A stretch of 64,000 bases of DNA. It comes from Afifella aestuarii. GTDB taxonomy: Bacteria > Pseudomonadota > Alphaproteobacteria > Rhizobiales > Afifellaceae. A model generated the notes under the pieces. It ran no database searches. It was not told where the DNA came from and saw only the letters and a program-made list of their open reading frames with translations. Each line of letters begins with the position of its first letter. The first letter of the stretch is position 1. This document shows, in pieces, positions 47,180 to 56,811 of the stretch. Made by a program: the position numbers and the translations under genes. The stretch spans positions 992,001 to 1,056,000 of the forward strand of contig NZ_SAUF01000002.1 in the NCBI RefSeq assembly GCF_004023665.1. The letters are read 5' to 3'.

Positions 47180-47358
47180 GTTCCGTTCCCTTTTGCTTTG
47201 CGCGGCGATTGCTCATGGTTCTAGACAATCAAAAAGGCCTTGTCAGGGGCAGAGCTCTTCCAACATGCCCTGGTAAGCGACGTATCCCAAGTCTTTGACC
47301 AGCTGCTTGGTCAGGCTTTTGCCGGCTGTCGGCGCCGCGCGGCCGTTTGGAGGTGACA

Positions 47359-49155
47359 ATGACTGATCCTTTCCCGTCCTGGCAAAAGGTGGCGCCGCGC
47401 CTCGTCGATGTGGCCGCAGGGCGCACGCCGGCCGATCTCGTCATCCGCGGTGGCCGCTGGGTGAACGTCCATTCCGGCGAGATTGTCGAAAACACCGATC
47501 TCGCCATCACCGCGGGGCGCTTCGCCTATTGCGGGCCGGATGCCTCCCACACGATCGGCGAGAAGACCGAGGTGGTGGAGGCCAGGGGTCGCTATCTCGT
47601 GCCGGGCCTGTGCGACGCCCATATGCATGTCGAAAGCGGCATGGTGACGGTGACGGAATTTGTGCGTGCTGTCGTTCCCCACGGCACGACGTCGATGTTC
47701 GTCGATCCTCATGAGATCGCCAACGTGCTCGGTCTCGACGGGGTTCGTCTCATGCATGACGAAGCGCTGACGGCGCCGGTCAACGTTTTCGTCGAAGTGC
47801 CGAGCTGCGTGCCTTCCGCGCCGGGGCTCGAGACGGCAGGCGCCGAGCTCGGGCCGGAGGAGGTCGCCGAGGCGATGTCCTGGCCGGGCATCATTGGTCT
47901 TGGCGAGGTGATGAACTTTCCGGGCGTCGCCGCGGGCAACGAGCGGATGCTGGGCGAGATCATTGCGTCGGTGTCGGCCGGCAAGACCGTCGGCGGCCAT
48001 TACGCCTCTCCCGATCTCGGAGTGGATTTTCATGCCTATGCGGCGGGCGGTCCGGCCGACGATCATGAAGGCACCCGCATGGAGGATGCGATTGCGCGCG
48101 TGCGCCAGGGCATGCGCGCAATGCTGCGCCTCGGCTCCGCCTGGTACGATGTCGCCGCTCAGATCAAGGCCGTCACCGAAAAGGGGCTCGACCCGCGCTT
48201 CTTCGTTCTGTGCACGGACGATTGTCATTCCGGCACGCTCGTGCATGACGGGCATATGAACCGCGTCGTGCGGCACGCCATCGCCCAGGGGCTGAAGCCG
48301 GTGACGGCGATCCAGATGGCGACGCTCAACACGGCAGAGCATTTCGGCCTGGAACGCGAGCTCGGCTCCATCGCGCCGGGGCGCCGCGCCGATCTCCTTC
48401 TGGTGTCGGACCTGCCATCACTCAAAATCGATGCCGTCTATGGCCGCGGCCGCCTGCTCGCCGAGAAGGGTGCGCTCGTCGCCGATATCCCGCTCTACGG
48501 CTATCCGGAAGAGGCGAAGAACACAGTCCGCCTGGGCCGCAAGCTGACGGCGGACGATTTCGCCGTGCCCGCGCCCAAGGGAAAGGACCGTGTCGGCGTT
48601 CACGTCGTCGGTGTCATCGAGAACCAGGCGCCGACGAAGGCTCTTCAGCGTGAGCTGAGCGTCGTCGATGGGTTGGTTGAAGCCGATATGACCAACGATG
48701 TCGCCCATCTTGCCCTTGTGGAGCGCCATCGCGGCACAGGGGCCGTTCAGAACGCGTTTGTCTCCGGATTTGGCTACAACCGACGCTGCGCCATCGCCTC
48801 CACCGTCGCCCATGACAGCCACCAGATGATCGTCGTCGGCACCGATCGGGCCGATATGGCGATGGCGGCGAACCGCCTGGGCGAAGTCGGCGGCGGCGTC
48901 GTGGTGATCTCCGAAGGCGAGGAACTGGCGCTGGTCGAGCTCAAGATCGCGGGCCTCCTTTCGGAGGAGCGCGCGGAAGCTGTCGCCGCCAAGGCCGCAC
49001 GGATGGGCGCTGCCATGCAAAGCTGCGGCTGCCGTCTCAACAACGCCTTCATGCAGCATTCGCTGCTCGCGCTCGTCGTCATCCCGGAGCTCAGGATCTC
49101 CGACAAGGGCCTGATCGACGTGACCAAGTTCGAACAGACCGAGCTTTTCGTCTGA
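47359..49155 (+). CDS. ade: Adenine deaminase
   Basis: 598 residues, amidohydrolase superfamily. Metal ligands DAHMHVESGMVT, a second-site HEIANVLG, and CTDDCHSGTLVHDGHMN; the C-terminal domain typical of AdeC (VVISEGEELALVELKIAGLLS). Converts adenine to hypoxanthine plus ammonia for purine salvage or nitrogen use. The ATG at 47359 has TTGGAGGTGAC upstream. Ends 12 bp before the convergent amino-acid permease gene. Confidence 0.94.
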   Translation: MTDPFPSWQKVAPRLVDVAAGRTPADLVIRGGRWVNVHSGEIVENTDLAITAGRFAYCGPDASHTIGEKTEVVEARGRYLVPGLCDAHMHVESGMVTVTEFVRAVVPHGTTSMFVDPHEIANVLGLDGVRLMHDEALTAPVNVFVEVPSCVPSAPGLETAGAELGPEEVAEAMSWPGIIGLGEVMNFPGVAAGNERMLGEIIASVSAGKTVGGHYASPDLGVDFHAYAAGGPADDHEGTRMEDAIARVRQGMRAMLRLGSAWYDVAAQIKAVTEKGLDPRFFVLCTDDCHSGTLVHDGHMNRVVRHAIAQGLKPVTAIQMATLNTAEHFGLERELGSIAPGRRADLLLVSDLPSLKIDAVYGRGRLLAEKGALVADIPLYGYPEEAKNTVRLGRKLTADDFAVPAPKGKDRVGVHVVGVIENQAPTKALQRELSVVDGLVEADMTNDVAHLALVERHRGTGAVQNAFVSGFGYNRRCAIASTVAHDSHQMIVVGTDRADMAMAANRLGEVGGGVVVISEGEELALVELKIAGLLSEERAEAVAAKAARMGAAMQSCGCRLNNAFMQHSLLALVVIPELRISDKGLIDVTKFEQTELFV

Positions 49156-49167
49156 GGCTTTAGCGGC

Positions 49168-50085
49168 TTACGCGCCGATCTGTTCCGCCACCACCTGCTG
49201 GCCGGAGCTGTCCTGCGCCGGCTTGAGATGCCGCGTCAGCCGCCGTTCGGCCGCATCCCAGACGCGCCGGAGCGCTTCCACGACGACGAGATAGAGCCCG
49301 GCGGCCCAGAGATAGACCTGGAAATCGAAGGAGCGGGAAAAGGCAAGCCGCGTCTCGCCCAGGAGATCATAGACGGTGATGACGGAAGCGATCGCAGAGC
49401 CCTTGATCATGAAGATGATCTCGTTGCCGAGCGGCCGTAAAGCCGTGATCAGCGCCTGCGGGGCGACCACCTTGAAGAAGATGACGACAGGCGAGAGCCC
49501 GAGTGCGCGGGCTCCTTCCCACTGCCCGACGGAGATGCCGCGGATGGCCCCGGCATAAATCTCGGCCTGATAGGCGGCGGTGTTGAGCGTGAAGGTGAGG
49601 GCGGCGCAATTGAAGGCGTCGCGGAAGAACCACCACAGCCCTGCCGCTTCGAACACCTCGCGAAACTGCCCGGCGCCATAATAGACGAGGAAGGTCTGGG
49701 CAAGCAGCGGTGTTCCCCGAAAGAAATACACAAAGGCAAAAGCCAGCCCGCGCGTCCACCGGTTCTTCGAAAGCCGACCTGCCGCGACGATGCCGGCCAG
49801 AACCGCGCCGATCGCGACCGACAAGACGACGAGCTCCACCGTGACGAGGAGGCCGTCGAGGAGCTTTGGCCCGTAGCGCGTCAGAAGTTCCGGATTCCAG
49901 GCGCTGATGAAGAAGACGACCAGCGCGAGGGCGATCGCGGCCCACAGCGTCATCAAGACGATGCCGGCGATGCGCGCCTTGCTCCAATGCCGGACGGATG
50001 CGGGCGGAGGCTCCGCCGGAAGAATCCGGTCGGACACATATGCCGGGTTGGCGGCCTGATTGGCGCTCATCTCGCGCATCGTCAT
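49168..50085 (-). CDS. Polar amino-acid ABC transporter permease (HisM-like)
   Basis: 305 residues. Five or six hydrophobic helices with the EAA loop QWEGARALGLSPVVIFFKVVAPQALITALRPLGNE. His/Glu/Gln/Arg/opine family. Extra N-terminal tail of about 35 residues. Its start overlaps the preceding gene's stop (ATGA), so the two are coupled. Other in-frame ATGs at 50079 and 50070 are possible. No ATPase gene follows; the next gene is on the other strand. Confidence 0.92.
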   Translation of the reverse strand: MTMREMSANQAANPAYVSDRILPAEPPPASVRHWSKARIAGIVLMTLWAAIALALVVFFISAWNPELLTRYGPKLLDGLLVTVELVVLSVAIGAVLAGIVAAGRLSKNRWTRGLAFAFVYFFRGTPLLAQTFLVYYGAGQFREVFEAAGLWWFFRDAFNCAALTFTLNTAAYQAEIYAGAIRGISVGQWEGARALGLSPVVIFFKVVAPQALITALRPLGNEIIFMIKGSAIASVITVYDLLGETRLAFSRSFDFQVYLWAAGLYLVVVEALRRVWDAAERRLTRHLKPAQDSSGQQVVAEQIGA

Positions 50086-50789
50086 TTCGTCGCCTCGCCG
50101 CGCCTCGACCAGCGGTCGATGCCGTTGATGCCGAAGGACGAAATGATGGACAGCACCAGATAGATCATGCAGGCGACGAAATAGAAGAAGAACGGTTGTT
50201 TGGTCACGCCAACGGCGACGTTGGTGTTGCGCAGAAGATCGTTGAGGGCGATGACGGAGACGAGGCTCGTATCCTTCAACAAGATCAGCCAGAGGTTCGA
50301 AAGCCCCGGCAAAGCGAGCCGGATGAGCTGTGGCAGGATGACGAGACGCATCGTCGTCGTCGGCCTCAGGCCGAGTGCATACGCCCCCTCATACTGGCCC
50401 TTCTGAATGCCGCGAAAGGCGGACAGAAAGACCTCGCTCGCGAAGGATGCGAAGACGAGCGACAGCGCGATCACGCCCGCCGTGAAAGACGAAAACTCGA
50501 CATAGGTGTCGAAGAGAAGCCGGAAGAGCTTCTGCAGTGCGATCTGTCCGCCGTAATAGATGATGAACAGCGTCAGAAGCTCCGGCAGCCCGCGGAAGAT
50601 CGTCGTGAAGATCGTCGCCGCCCGGATGAGGCCGGGATCGTCGCTGTCCTTGGCGAGCGCAAGCAGAAATCCGAGCACGAGCCCGATCGGCAGCGTCGTC
50701 AGCGCCAACGCGACCGTGACCGCAAGCCCGGCCGCAAGATCATCGCCCCAGCCGCCGCCTCCAAACGACAGGAGGTCCAAAAACTCCAT
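50082..50789 (-). CDS. Polar amino-acid ABC transporter permease (HisQ-like)
   Basis: 235 residues. Membrane permease of the polar amino-acid family with EAA loop QKGQYEGAYALGLRPTTTMRLVILPQLIRLALPG. Partner of the HisM-like protein. Follows the binding protein by 71 bp. N-terminal MEFLDLLSFGGGGWGDDLAAGLAVT is typical. Confidence 0.92.
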   Translation of the reverse strand: MEFLDLLSFGGGGWGDDLAAGLAVTVALALTTLPIGLVLGFLLALAKDSDDPGLIRAATIFTTIFRGLPELLTLFIIYYGGQIALQKLFRLLFDTYVEFSSFTAGVIALSLVFASFASEVFLSAFRGIQKGQYEGAYALGLRPTTTMRLVILPQLIRLALPGLSNLWLILLKDTSLVSVIALNDLLRNTNVAVGVTKQPFFFYFVACMIYLVLSIISSFGINGIDRWSRRGEATK

Positions 50790-50860
50790 CAGCCCGTCAT
50801 CCCTGGCGCGGCAGAAGGATGGGGCTCAAAAGCCCCATCCGATGCATCATACACCCCGAC

Positions 50861-51634
50861 TTATCCGCCATAGACGTCGAAGTCGAAGTACTTGTCGTTG
50901 ATTTTCTTGTAGGTGCCGTTCTCGCGGATCGCCTTGATGGCGGCGTTGAGCTTCTCGCGCAACTCGTCGTCACCCTTGCGCACTGCGATGCCGATGCCCG
51001 GCCCGTAGATTTTCGGATCGCCCGGCAGAGTCGTCAGGATCTTGCAGCAGGAGCCGTCTTCGCTGTCGACCCATTCCGACAGAACGATCACGTCGTCGAG
51101 GGCTGCATCGAGACGTCCGCTCGCCAGATCGAGCTTGTATTCGTCGGCCGAGGGATAGAGGCGGATGTCAGAATCCGGGAAGATCTGTTCCGCATATTGC
51201 GAGTGCGTCGTGGAGCTCTGGGCACCGACGCTTCTGTCCGCCATCGATTCGGCGGTCGCTTCCGTGATGTCGGAATCCTTCGGCACGACGATCGCCTGCG
51301 GCGTGTCGTAATATTTGTCGGTGAAGTCGACCTTCTCCTTGCGCTCCTCCGTGATCGACATGGAGGCGACGATGGCGTCGTACTTGCCGGCGAGAAGGGC
51401 GGGAATGATGCCGTCCCAATCCTGCGAGATGAACTCGCACTTCACCTTCATCTCGTCGCAGAGCGCATTGGCGATGTCGATATCGAAGCCGACGAGCTTA
51501 CCGTCAGCCGTGATTTCGCTGAACGGGGGGTAGGCGCCCTCCGTGCCGATGCGCAACGTTTCCTGGGCCTGCGCTGCGCCCGTGGCGAAGACCGCGAGGA
51601 CCGTTGCAGCCGCCAGTTTTTTGAACAAGCTCAT
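50861..51634 (-). CDS. Polar amino-acid ABC transporter substrate-binding protein (HisJ/ArgT-like)
   Basis: 257 residues with signal peptide 1-23 (FATGAAQAQ). Family-3 SBP: LRIGTEGAYPPFSEITADGKLVGFDIDIA, and VASMSITEERKEKVDFTDKYY. Binds Lys/Arg/Orn/His-type amino acids in the periplasm. The start at 51634 has CGGGAGACAGC upstream; a longer frame to 51715 lacks a signal-peptide start. First gene of the operon; promoter within 51635-51830. Confidence 0.93.
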   Translation of the reverse strand: MSLFKKLAAATVLAVFATGAAQAQETLRIGTEGAYPPFSEITADGKLVGFDIDIANALCDEMKVKCEFISQDWDGIIPALLAGKYDAIVASMSITEERKEKVDFTDKYYDTPQAIVVPKDSDITEATAESMADRSVGAQSSTTHSQYAEQIFPDSDIRLYPSADEYKLDLASGRLDAALDDVIVLSEWVDSEDGSCCKILTTLPGDPKIYGPGIGIAVRKGDDELREKLNAAIKAIRENGTYKKINDKYFDFDVYGG

Positions 51635-51830
51635 GCTGTCTCCCGAATTTCTTGTTGGATGCGGCCTGGGACGGCCGCTGGACCTATAATCGGCCCAAAC
51701 TTTGAGCCTGTGCAACTCTTTAGCAAGCGCCGTGCCTGCGGCAAGGAGACTTGATCACAGGCAATGCAGGTTTGGCCGATTCTGCGCCTCCTGGCATAGC
51801 CGGCAGAGGGCGCGAAAGGCGCAGACTGCC

Positions 51831-52346
51831 TCATTTGGCGGCATCGAGCGACAGGTGCCCGGCGATGAAATCGGCAATTTTTGCAACTTCGTCGAGATGG
51901 AAGACCGGAAGCTTCGCGTTCGCCACCGGATAATCTGATGCGATTGCGAGGATCGACGGATCGCTGTCGCTGAGCGCCTGCCCGGGCCGTCCGTCCCGGC
52001 GGCGCACTTCGAGCTTCGGGTGAGGTGCCTTCTTGTAGCCTTCGATGAGGATGAGGTCGCAGGGCGACAGACGCGACAGCATCTCCTCGACGGGGGGCTC
52101 CGCCTCTTCGCCGAGCTCATGCATCAGCGCCCAACGGTGATCGGACACGAGGAGAACCTCGCGTGCCCCCGCCTCGCGATGCCGGAACGAATCGGTTCCG
52201 GGATGATCGATGTCGAAGGCGTGGTGGGCGTGCTTGACCGTGGAGACGATGAGGCCGCGCTCTGAAAACGCGCTGACGAGGCGGGCGACGAGCGTCGTCT
52301 TGCCGGAATTCTTCCAGCCGGTGATGCCGAAGACCGGGGGCGCCAT
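51831..52346 (-). CDS. mobB: Molybdopterin-guanine dinucleotide biosynthesis protein B
   Basis: 171 residues. P-loop FGITGWKNSGKTTLVARLV at the N-terminus, TVKHAHHAFDIDHPGTDSFRHREAGA, LSPCDLILIEGYKKAPHPKLEV: clear MobB GTPase landmarks. Assists MobA in attaching GMP to molybdopterin. The ATG at 52346 is chosen because the P-loop begins directly after it; a longer frame reads into mobA. Gap to mobA is 11 bp. Confidence 0.92.
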   Translation of the reverse strand: MAPPVFGITGWKNSGKTTLVARLVSAFSERGLIVSTVKHAHHAFDIDHPGTDSFRHREAGAREVLLVSDHRWALMHELGEEAEPPVEEMLSRLSPCDLILIEGYKKAPHPKLEVRRRDGRPGQALSDSDPSILAIASDYPVANAKLPVFHLDEVAKIADFIAGHLSLDAAK

Positions 52347-52357
52347 CCGCGGGCGGG

Positions 52358-53035
52358 CTATTCGGCGGCCTGAGTTCGATTGAGCGCCTCGAGCATCGCA
52401 TGTGCCTCGGCCGCGTCCTCCGGCGTGTTGACGTTGAAGAAGGGGTCGATCTGACGGCCGTCGGCTTCCAGATGGTCGAAGGGCACGTTGAGACGCACGT
52501 AATTGTCGGCGAAGTCGAGAACCTTGCTCGATTTCGCCTTCTTCAGCCATTCCTCGAGATCGTCGGCAAGCGCGATCGGCCACAATCCGAAGACGGGATG
52601 CACGCCGTTGAACGAGGCCGCAACGGCGATCGTCGTTTCGTCGTGGCCGCAGCCTTCGGAAAGCCGCGTGACGAGATCACCGGGGAAGAAGGGCGTGTCG
52701 ACCGCTGCGCTCGCCATGAAACGCGCCTGCGGACAGAAGACCTGGCTCCAGCGCATCCCGGCGAGAATACCGGCGAGAGGCCCCGGATTGCCGTCGATGC
52801 CGTCGGGAACGACAGGGAGAAGAAATTCACTGAAGCGCGACGCGTCGCCATTGGCGTTGATGACGAGTTCGTCGACCTGCGGGCGCAGACCATTCACCAC
52901 GTAAGAAAGCAGCGGTCGGCCGGCAATCTCCACGAGCGGCTTGTCGTTGCCCATCCGGCGGGACAGGCCACCAGCAAGAATAACCCCCGTGATCGGGCGC
53001 GGGGCAGGACGATCCTGGTCGGTCGTCTCGCTCAC
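52358..53035 (-). CDS. mobA: Molybdenum cofactor guanylyltransferase
   Basis: 225 residues. Nucleotidyltransferase motif GVILAGGLSRRMGNDKPLVEIAGRPLL and metal-site SAAVDTPFFPGDLV. Transfers GMP from GTP to Mo-molybdopterin, producing MGD for DMSO-reductase-family enzymes. GTG start with GGGG upstream. Cotranscribed with mobB. Divergent from the Mrp gene over about 280 bp. Confidence 0.93.
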   Translation of the reverse strand: MSETTDQDRPAPRPITGVILAGGLSRRMGNDKPLVEIAGRPLLSYVVNGLRPQVDELVINANGDASRFSEFLLPVVPDGIDGNPGPLAGILAGMRWSQVFCPQARFMASAAVDTPFFPGDLVTRLSEGCGHDETTIAVAASFNGVHPVFGLWPIALADDLEEWLKKAKSSKVLDFADNYVRLNVPFDHLEADGRQIDPFFNVNTPEDAAEAHAMLEALNRTQAAE

Positions 53036-53317
53036 GAAACCCCGCAGAAACGCTTCGGCTGCGGACTTTTCCGCGCCGGTATCCCGGTGATGAAGGAGCG
53101 TCGTCTCGGCAACGGGCTTTCGGCCATCGGTTCGTTTCCTCTCAACCTATATACCTGTCGTGGCCCGGCAGGTGAAGCCGCCATCCGGCGTCTTCCTCAG
53201 CCGATCGCAGCGTGTGGCATTTGAACTTCGGGCGAGGGGGCAATATGTCAACGGCATGCCCGCCGGACGAAACCGCCGGCTCAAAAGCACCACCGCTGAC
53301 GCGGTTGAAGGATGGCA

Positions 53318-54526
53318 ATGCCCGAGACCACTCCCACGATTACGAAAGATGTCGTCTTCGATGCGCTCCGCCGTGTCAAAGGCCCCGACCTCGAAAGTGA
53401 TATCGTCACTCAGAAACTCGTTTCCGATCCCGTCATCTCGAACGGCAAGGTGATCGTGTCGATCACGGTGCCGGCGGAGGCCGCATCGCATCTGGAACCT
53501 CTGCGGCAGGCGGCCGAAAAGGTGCTCTCGGATCTGCCGGGGGTGGAGCGTGCCATGGTGGCCCTGACTGCCGAGAGACGGCCTGGGCAGGGCATGTCCC
53601 AGAATGCGATGCCGCAGAATACGGCCCCCCGCAGCGCTCCGCCACGGCCGCAACCCGCCCCCCAACCATCCGCCCCGCAGCGCGCGCCGGCCCAGGCGCC
53701 GCAGCAGCCTCAGAAAGCGGGGGTTCCTGGCGTCAAGGCGATCATCGCTGTCGCGTCCGGTAAAGGTGGCGTCGGCAAGTCCACGACCGCCGTCAATCTC
53801 GCCCTCGGGCTTAAGGCGAACGGCCTCGAAGTCGGCATTCTCGATGCCGACATCTACGGGCCGTCATTGCCGCGCTTGATGGGCATCAAGGGACGGCCGG
53901 AATCGGTGTCGGAGCGCATCCTGAAGCCGATGGAAGGCTACGGGCTCAAGGTCATGTCGATGGGCTTCCTCGTGGAGGAAGAGACGCCGATGATCTGGCG
54001 CGGGCCGATGGTCATGTCCGCCTTGACCCAGATGTTGCGCGAGGTCGCCTGGGGCGAGCTCGACGTGCTCGTCGTCGATATGCCTCCCGGAACCGGCGAC
54101 GCGCAGCTCACCATGGCTCAGCAGGTGCCGCTCGCCGGTGCCGTCATCGTCTCGACGCCGCAGGATCTCGCCCTCATCGATGCCCGCAAGGGCCTCAACA
54201 TGTTCAACAAAGTGAACGTGCCGGTCCTCGGTATCGTGGAGAACATGAGCTATTTCCTGTGCCCGCATTGCGGCGAGCGCTCCGATATTTTCGGGCATGG
54301 CGGAGCCGAACACGAGGCGGAACGCATCGGCGTTCCCTTCCTCGGCGCTGTGCCGCTGCACATGGATATCCGCGAAACCTCCGATTCAGGCCGGCCGATT
54401 GTTGCCTCCGAACCGCAATCGGAGCATGCGCGCATCTATCGCCACATTGCCGATGCCGTCGTGAAGCGTCTCAACGTGGAAAAAGCCGCGGGCGTCCGCC
54501 AGGCGCCGAGGGTGGTGGTGGAATAG
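53318..54526 (+). CDS. Mrp/ApbC family iron-sulfur cluster carrier ATPase
   Basis: 402 residues. N-terminal DUF59/MIP18-like domain (about 10-90), Pro/Gln-rich linker at about 95-135, then a deviant Walker A ASGKGGVGKSTTAVN and the C-terminal CPHCG pair that carries a bridging [4Fe-4S] cluster. Delivers clusters to apo-proteins. ATG at 53318 has GAAGG at good spacing; an ATG two codons upstream is equally in frame. Convergent with the transporter gene 4 bp away. Confidence 0.95.
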   Translation: MPETTPTITKDVVFDALRRVKGPDLESDIVTQKLVSDPVISNGKVIVSITVPAEAASHLEPLRQAAEKVLSDLPGVERAMVALTAERRPGQGMSQNAMPQNTAPRSAPPRPQPAPQPSAPQRAPAQAPQQPQKAGVPGVKAIIAVASGKGGVGKSTTAVNLALGLKANGLEVGILDADIYGPSLPRLMGIKGRPESVSERILKPMEGYGLKVMSMGFLVEEETPMIWRGPMVMSALTQMLREVAWGELDVLVVDMPPGTGDAQLTMAQQVPLAGAVIVSTPQDLALIDARKGLNMFNKVNVPVLGIVENMSYFLCPHCGERSDIFGHGGAEHEAERIGVPFLGAVPLHMDIRETSDSGRPIVASEPQSEHARIYRHIADAVVKRLNVEKAAGVRQAPRVVVE

Positions 54527-54529
54527 AGG

Positions 54530-55747
54530 CTAGCGGACGATCCGAAACAGGATCACGGAGAAAGTGAAAGCCGCGACGGCCCCTGTCAGCATGACGGCTG
54601 AGAGGGGCAGGGCCGACATGCCGCCGGCGAGCACGGCTCCTGCGATCGCCGAAGAGATCGCGCCTGAGCCGATCTGCGTCGCGCCCTGAAGCCCGGCTGC
54701 CGTGCCGGCGATTTCCGGGCGCACGCTGATGGCGCCGGCGATCGTGCTCGGCAGAACGAGGCCGTTGGAAATGCCACCCACGCACATCGGCAGGAAGAGG
54801 GCCGGCGCGCTCAGATGGCCGCTTGCGATGAGAGCGAGAAGCACGAGCTGGGCGATGAGGAGAAGGCTGGACCCGGCGAGCGTCATCCGCCGGACGCCGA
54901 CCTTTTCGGCAAAGCGGCCGGAGAGAAAATTGCCAAAAGCATAGCCAATCGACAGGACCGCAAACCAACTGCCATAGGCGATCGGAGACAACCCGAGGAT
55001 CGTGCCGGCCACATAGGCGCCGCCGCCCAGAAAGGCGAAGAAGACCGACGTCGCAAGGCTCGATACGGCGGTGTAGACGAGGAAGGCGGGTTCCTTGAGA
55101 AGGTAGCCGAAATCCCGAAACAAGGTGGCAAAGGCGATCCGCTCGGTCCGCGCATGGTGCGTCTCGCTGACGTCGCGCCAGGCAAGGGCGAGGACCAAGG
55201 CTCCGAACACCGTCAGCATGACGAACTGCGCCCGCCAGCCGAAACTCTGTTGCAGAAGACCACCGAAGAGCGGTGCCACCATCGGGGCCATGGCGAGCCC
55301 CATCGTGACATAGCCGATGACGCTTGCGGCTTTGCGCCGATCGTAGAGGTCGCGCACGATGGCGCGGGCCAGAACGATGCCGGTGCAGCCGCCGGCCGCC
55401 TGCAGGACGCGCAGTGCGAGCAGGCTTTCAATGTCGGTCGCCAAACTCGCCAGTGCGCTGGTGCCGGTGAAGATGCTGAGCCCGCAGAGAAGGACGGGCC
55501 GGCGCCCGAAACGGTCCGACAGCGGCCCGATCACGATCTGCGAAATCGCAACGGAGGCGAGAAACAGGGACAAAACGAGCTGCACGGTGGCAAAGCTCGC
55601 GTGGAAGTCCTTCTCCAGTGCCGGCATGGACGGCACGATGACGTTGATCGCGAACGGGCTGAGCGTCGAAATGACGACGAGGCTCAAGAGGCTTGGCCGC
55701 CGCCCCTCAGGTGACAGGGCGGGGGCGTCGGATATTGAAGACGGCAT
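54530..55747 (-). CDS. Bcr/CflA family multidrug efflux MFS transporter
   Basis: 405 residues, 12 membrane helices. MFS motif between helices 2 and 3 (GPLSDRFGRRPVLLCGL) and the Bcr/CflA-type motif VLQAAGGCTGIVLARAIVRDLYDR. Exports drugs or metabolites by proton antiport. The ATG at 55747 (MPSSISDAP) is chosen; the frame stays open far upstream with composition unlike the family. The stop is 4 bp from the Mrp stop. Confidence 0.88.
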   Translation of the reverse strand: MPSSISDAPALSPEGRRPSLLSLVVISTLSPFAINVIVPSMPALEKDFHASFATVQLVLSLFLASVAISQIVIGPLSDRFGRRPVLLCGLSIFTGTSALASLATDIESLLALRVLQAAGGCTGIVLARAIVRDLYDRRKAASVIGYVTMGLAMAPMVAPLFGGLLQQSFGWRAQFVMLTVFGALVLALAWRDVSETHHARTERIAFATLFRDFGYLLKEPAFLVYTAVSSLATSVFFAFLGGGAYVAGTILGLSPIAYGSWFAVLSIGYAFGNFLSGRFAEKVGVRRMTLAGSSLLLIAQLVLLALIASGHLSAPALFLPMCVGGISNGLVLPSTIAGAISVRPEIAGTAAGLQGATQIGSGAISSAIAGAVLAGGMSALPLSAVMLTGAVAAFTFSVILFRIVR

Positions 55748-55821
55748 AAGATCTCGGCGGAGGCGAGGGGAGGGGTGGATGACCCGATAGCATCCAACCG
55801 CGCCCGGCAGAAGGGGCGCGA

Positions 55822-56742
55822 TCAGCGTGCCGGCGGTGCCGTCAGCGCTTTGCGGGCCTCCGAAGCCCCGACCTGACGCTCCCGATAGAAGGTGTAGATG
55901 CCGGTCGCAATCAAGATGCCGGTGCCGATGAAGAGGAGCGGCCCCGGCCACGCGCCGAAGACGAGCACCTGCGCAAGCACAGCCCAGATCATGAACGAAT
56001 AGCGAAATGGCGCGACGACGGAGATGTCTCCCGTGCGCATCGCGGCGATGATCAGGGTGTAGCCCGCGACCGTGCACAGTCCGGAGACGAAGATGGTGGC
56101 GAGCACGGCCGCATCGGGCATCACGGGCTCTTCGAAGAGCATGAGAAAGCCGCCGAAGAGACCGACGGAGATTGCGGCGGCCGTCGTGACGGCGAGCGTG
56201 GGCAGGCCTTTCGGCAATTGCTTGGAAGCGAGATCGCGCAGAACGACCGCGAAGACGCTGAGGAGCGCGACGAGCGACCAGATGTTGAAGCCGTCGAGAC
56301 CTGGCTGAATGACGAGGAGCGCCCCGCTGAAGCCGACCGCGATCGCAGTCCAGCGCCTTCGGCCGACGGTTTCGCCGAGAAAGAGCGCAGCTCCCGCCGT
56401 GGTGGCGAGCGGCACCACCTGCAGGATCGCCGAAGCGTTGGCGAGCGGCAGGCGGAACAGGGCGGAGAGGTAAAGCCCCGCTGCCGCCACCTCGCCCAGG
56501 GTGCGCCAGATGAGCGTCTTATGGAAAAGCAGACTGCGATTGGCGAAGGCGCCGCGGCGCACCGCGAGTACGATGACGATCGGCGACACGATCAGACCGC
56601 GCAGAAAGATGATCTCGCCGGTCGGCAGATCGGCGCTCGCAACCTTCACCAGCGTGTCGTTGACGATGAACGTCACCATCGCTGCGAGCATCAGGAGAAT
56701 GCCGCGCTGGTTTTCGCTCGGCAGGGCAGGCACAGGCGGCAT
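55822..56742 (-). CDS. EamA/DMT family transporter
   Basis: 306 residues, ten membrane helices in two EamA repeats: ILLMLAAMVTFIVNDTLVKVAS ... GEIIFLRG in the first half, LVALLSVFAVVLRDLASKQLPKG and VVAPFRYSFMIWAVLAQVLVFG in the second. Probable metabolite exporter of the RhaT/S-adenosylmethionine-transporter type. ATG at 56742. It lies 69 bp downstream of moaA on the same strand. Confidence 0.88.
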   Translation of the reverse strand: MPPVPALPSENQRGILLMLAAMVTFIVNDTLVKVASADLPTGEIIFLRGLIVSPIVIVLAVRRGAFANRSLLFHKTLIWRTLGEVAAAGLYLSALFRLPLANASAILQVVPLATTAGAALFLGETVGRRRWTAIAVGFSGALLVIQPGLDGFNIWSLVALLSVFAVVLRDLASKQLPKGLPTLAVTTAAAISVGLFGGFLMLFEEPVMPDAAVLATIFVSGLCTVAGYTLIIAAMRTGDISVVAPFRYSFMIWAVLAQVLVFGAWPGPLLFIGTGILIATGIYTFYRERQVGASEARKALTAPPAR

Positions 56743-56811
56743 GGGGAAACGGGCTTCTGGCGGGTTGATCGAAGCTTATGCTTAGGCGGCTTCTTGGGCC
56801 GCGACCAGAGC

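Noticed and set aside
47243-47350. Short minus-strand frame ending in KQLVKDLGYVAYQGMLEELCP
   Set aside because: Protein-like composition but no start codon with a binding site; it overlaps the ade leader. Possibly a remnant; not supported as a gene.
47180-47358. Purine riboswitch upstream of adenine deaminase
   Set aside because: No three-way-junction pattern or conserved loop sequence could be found.
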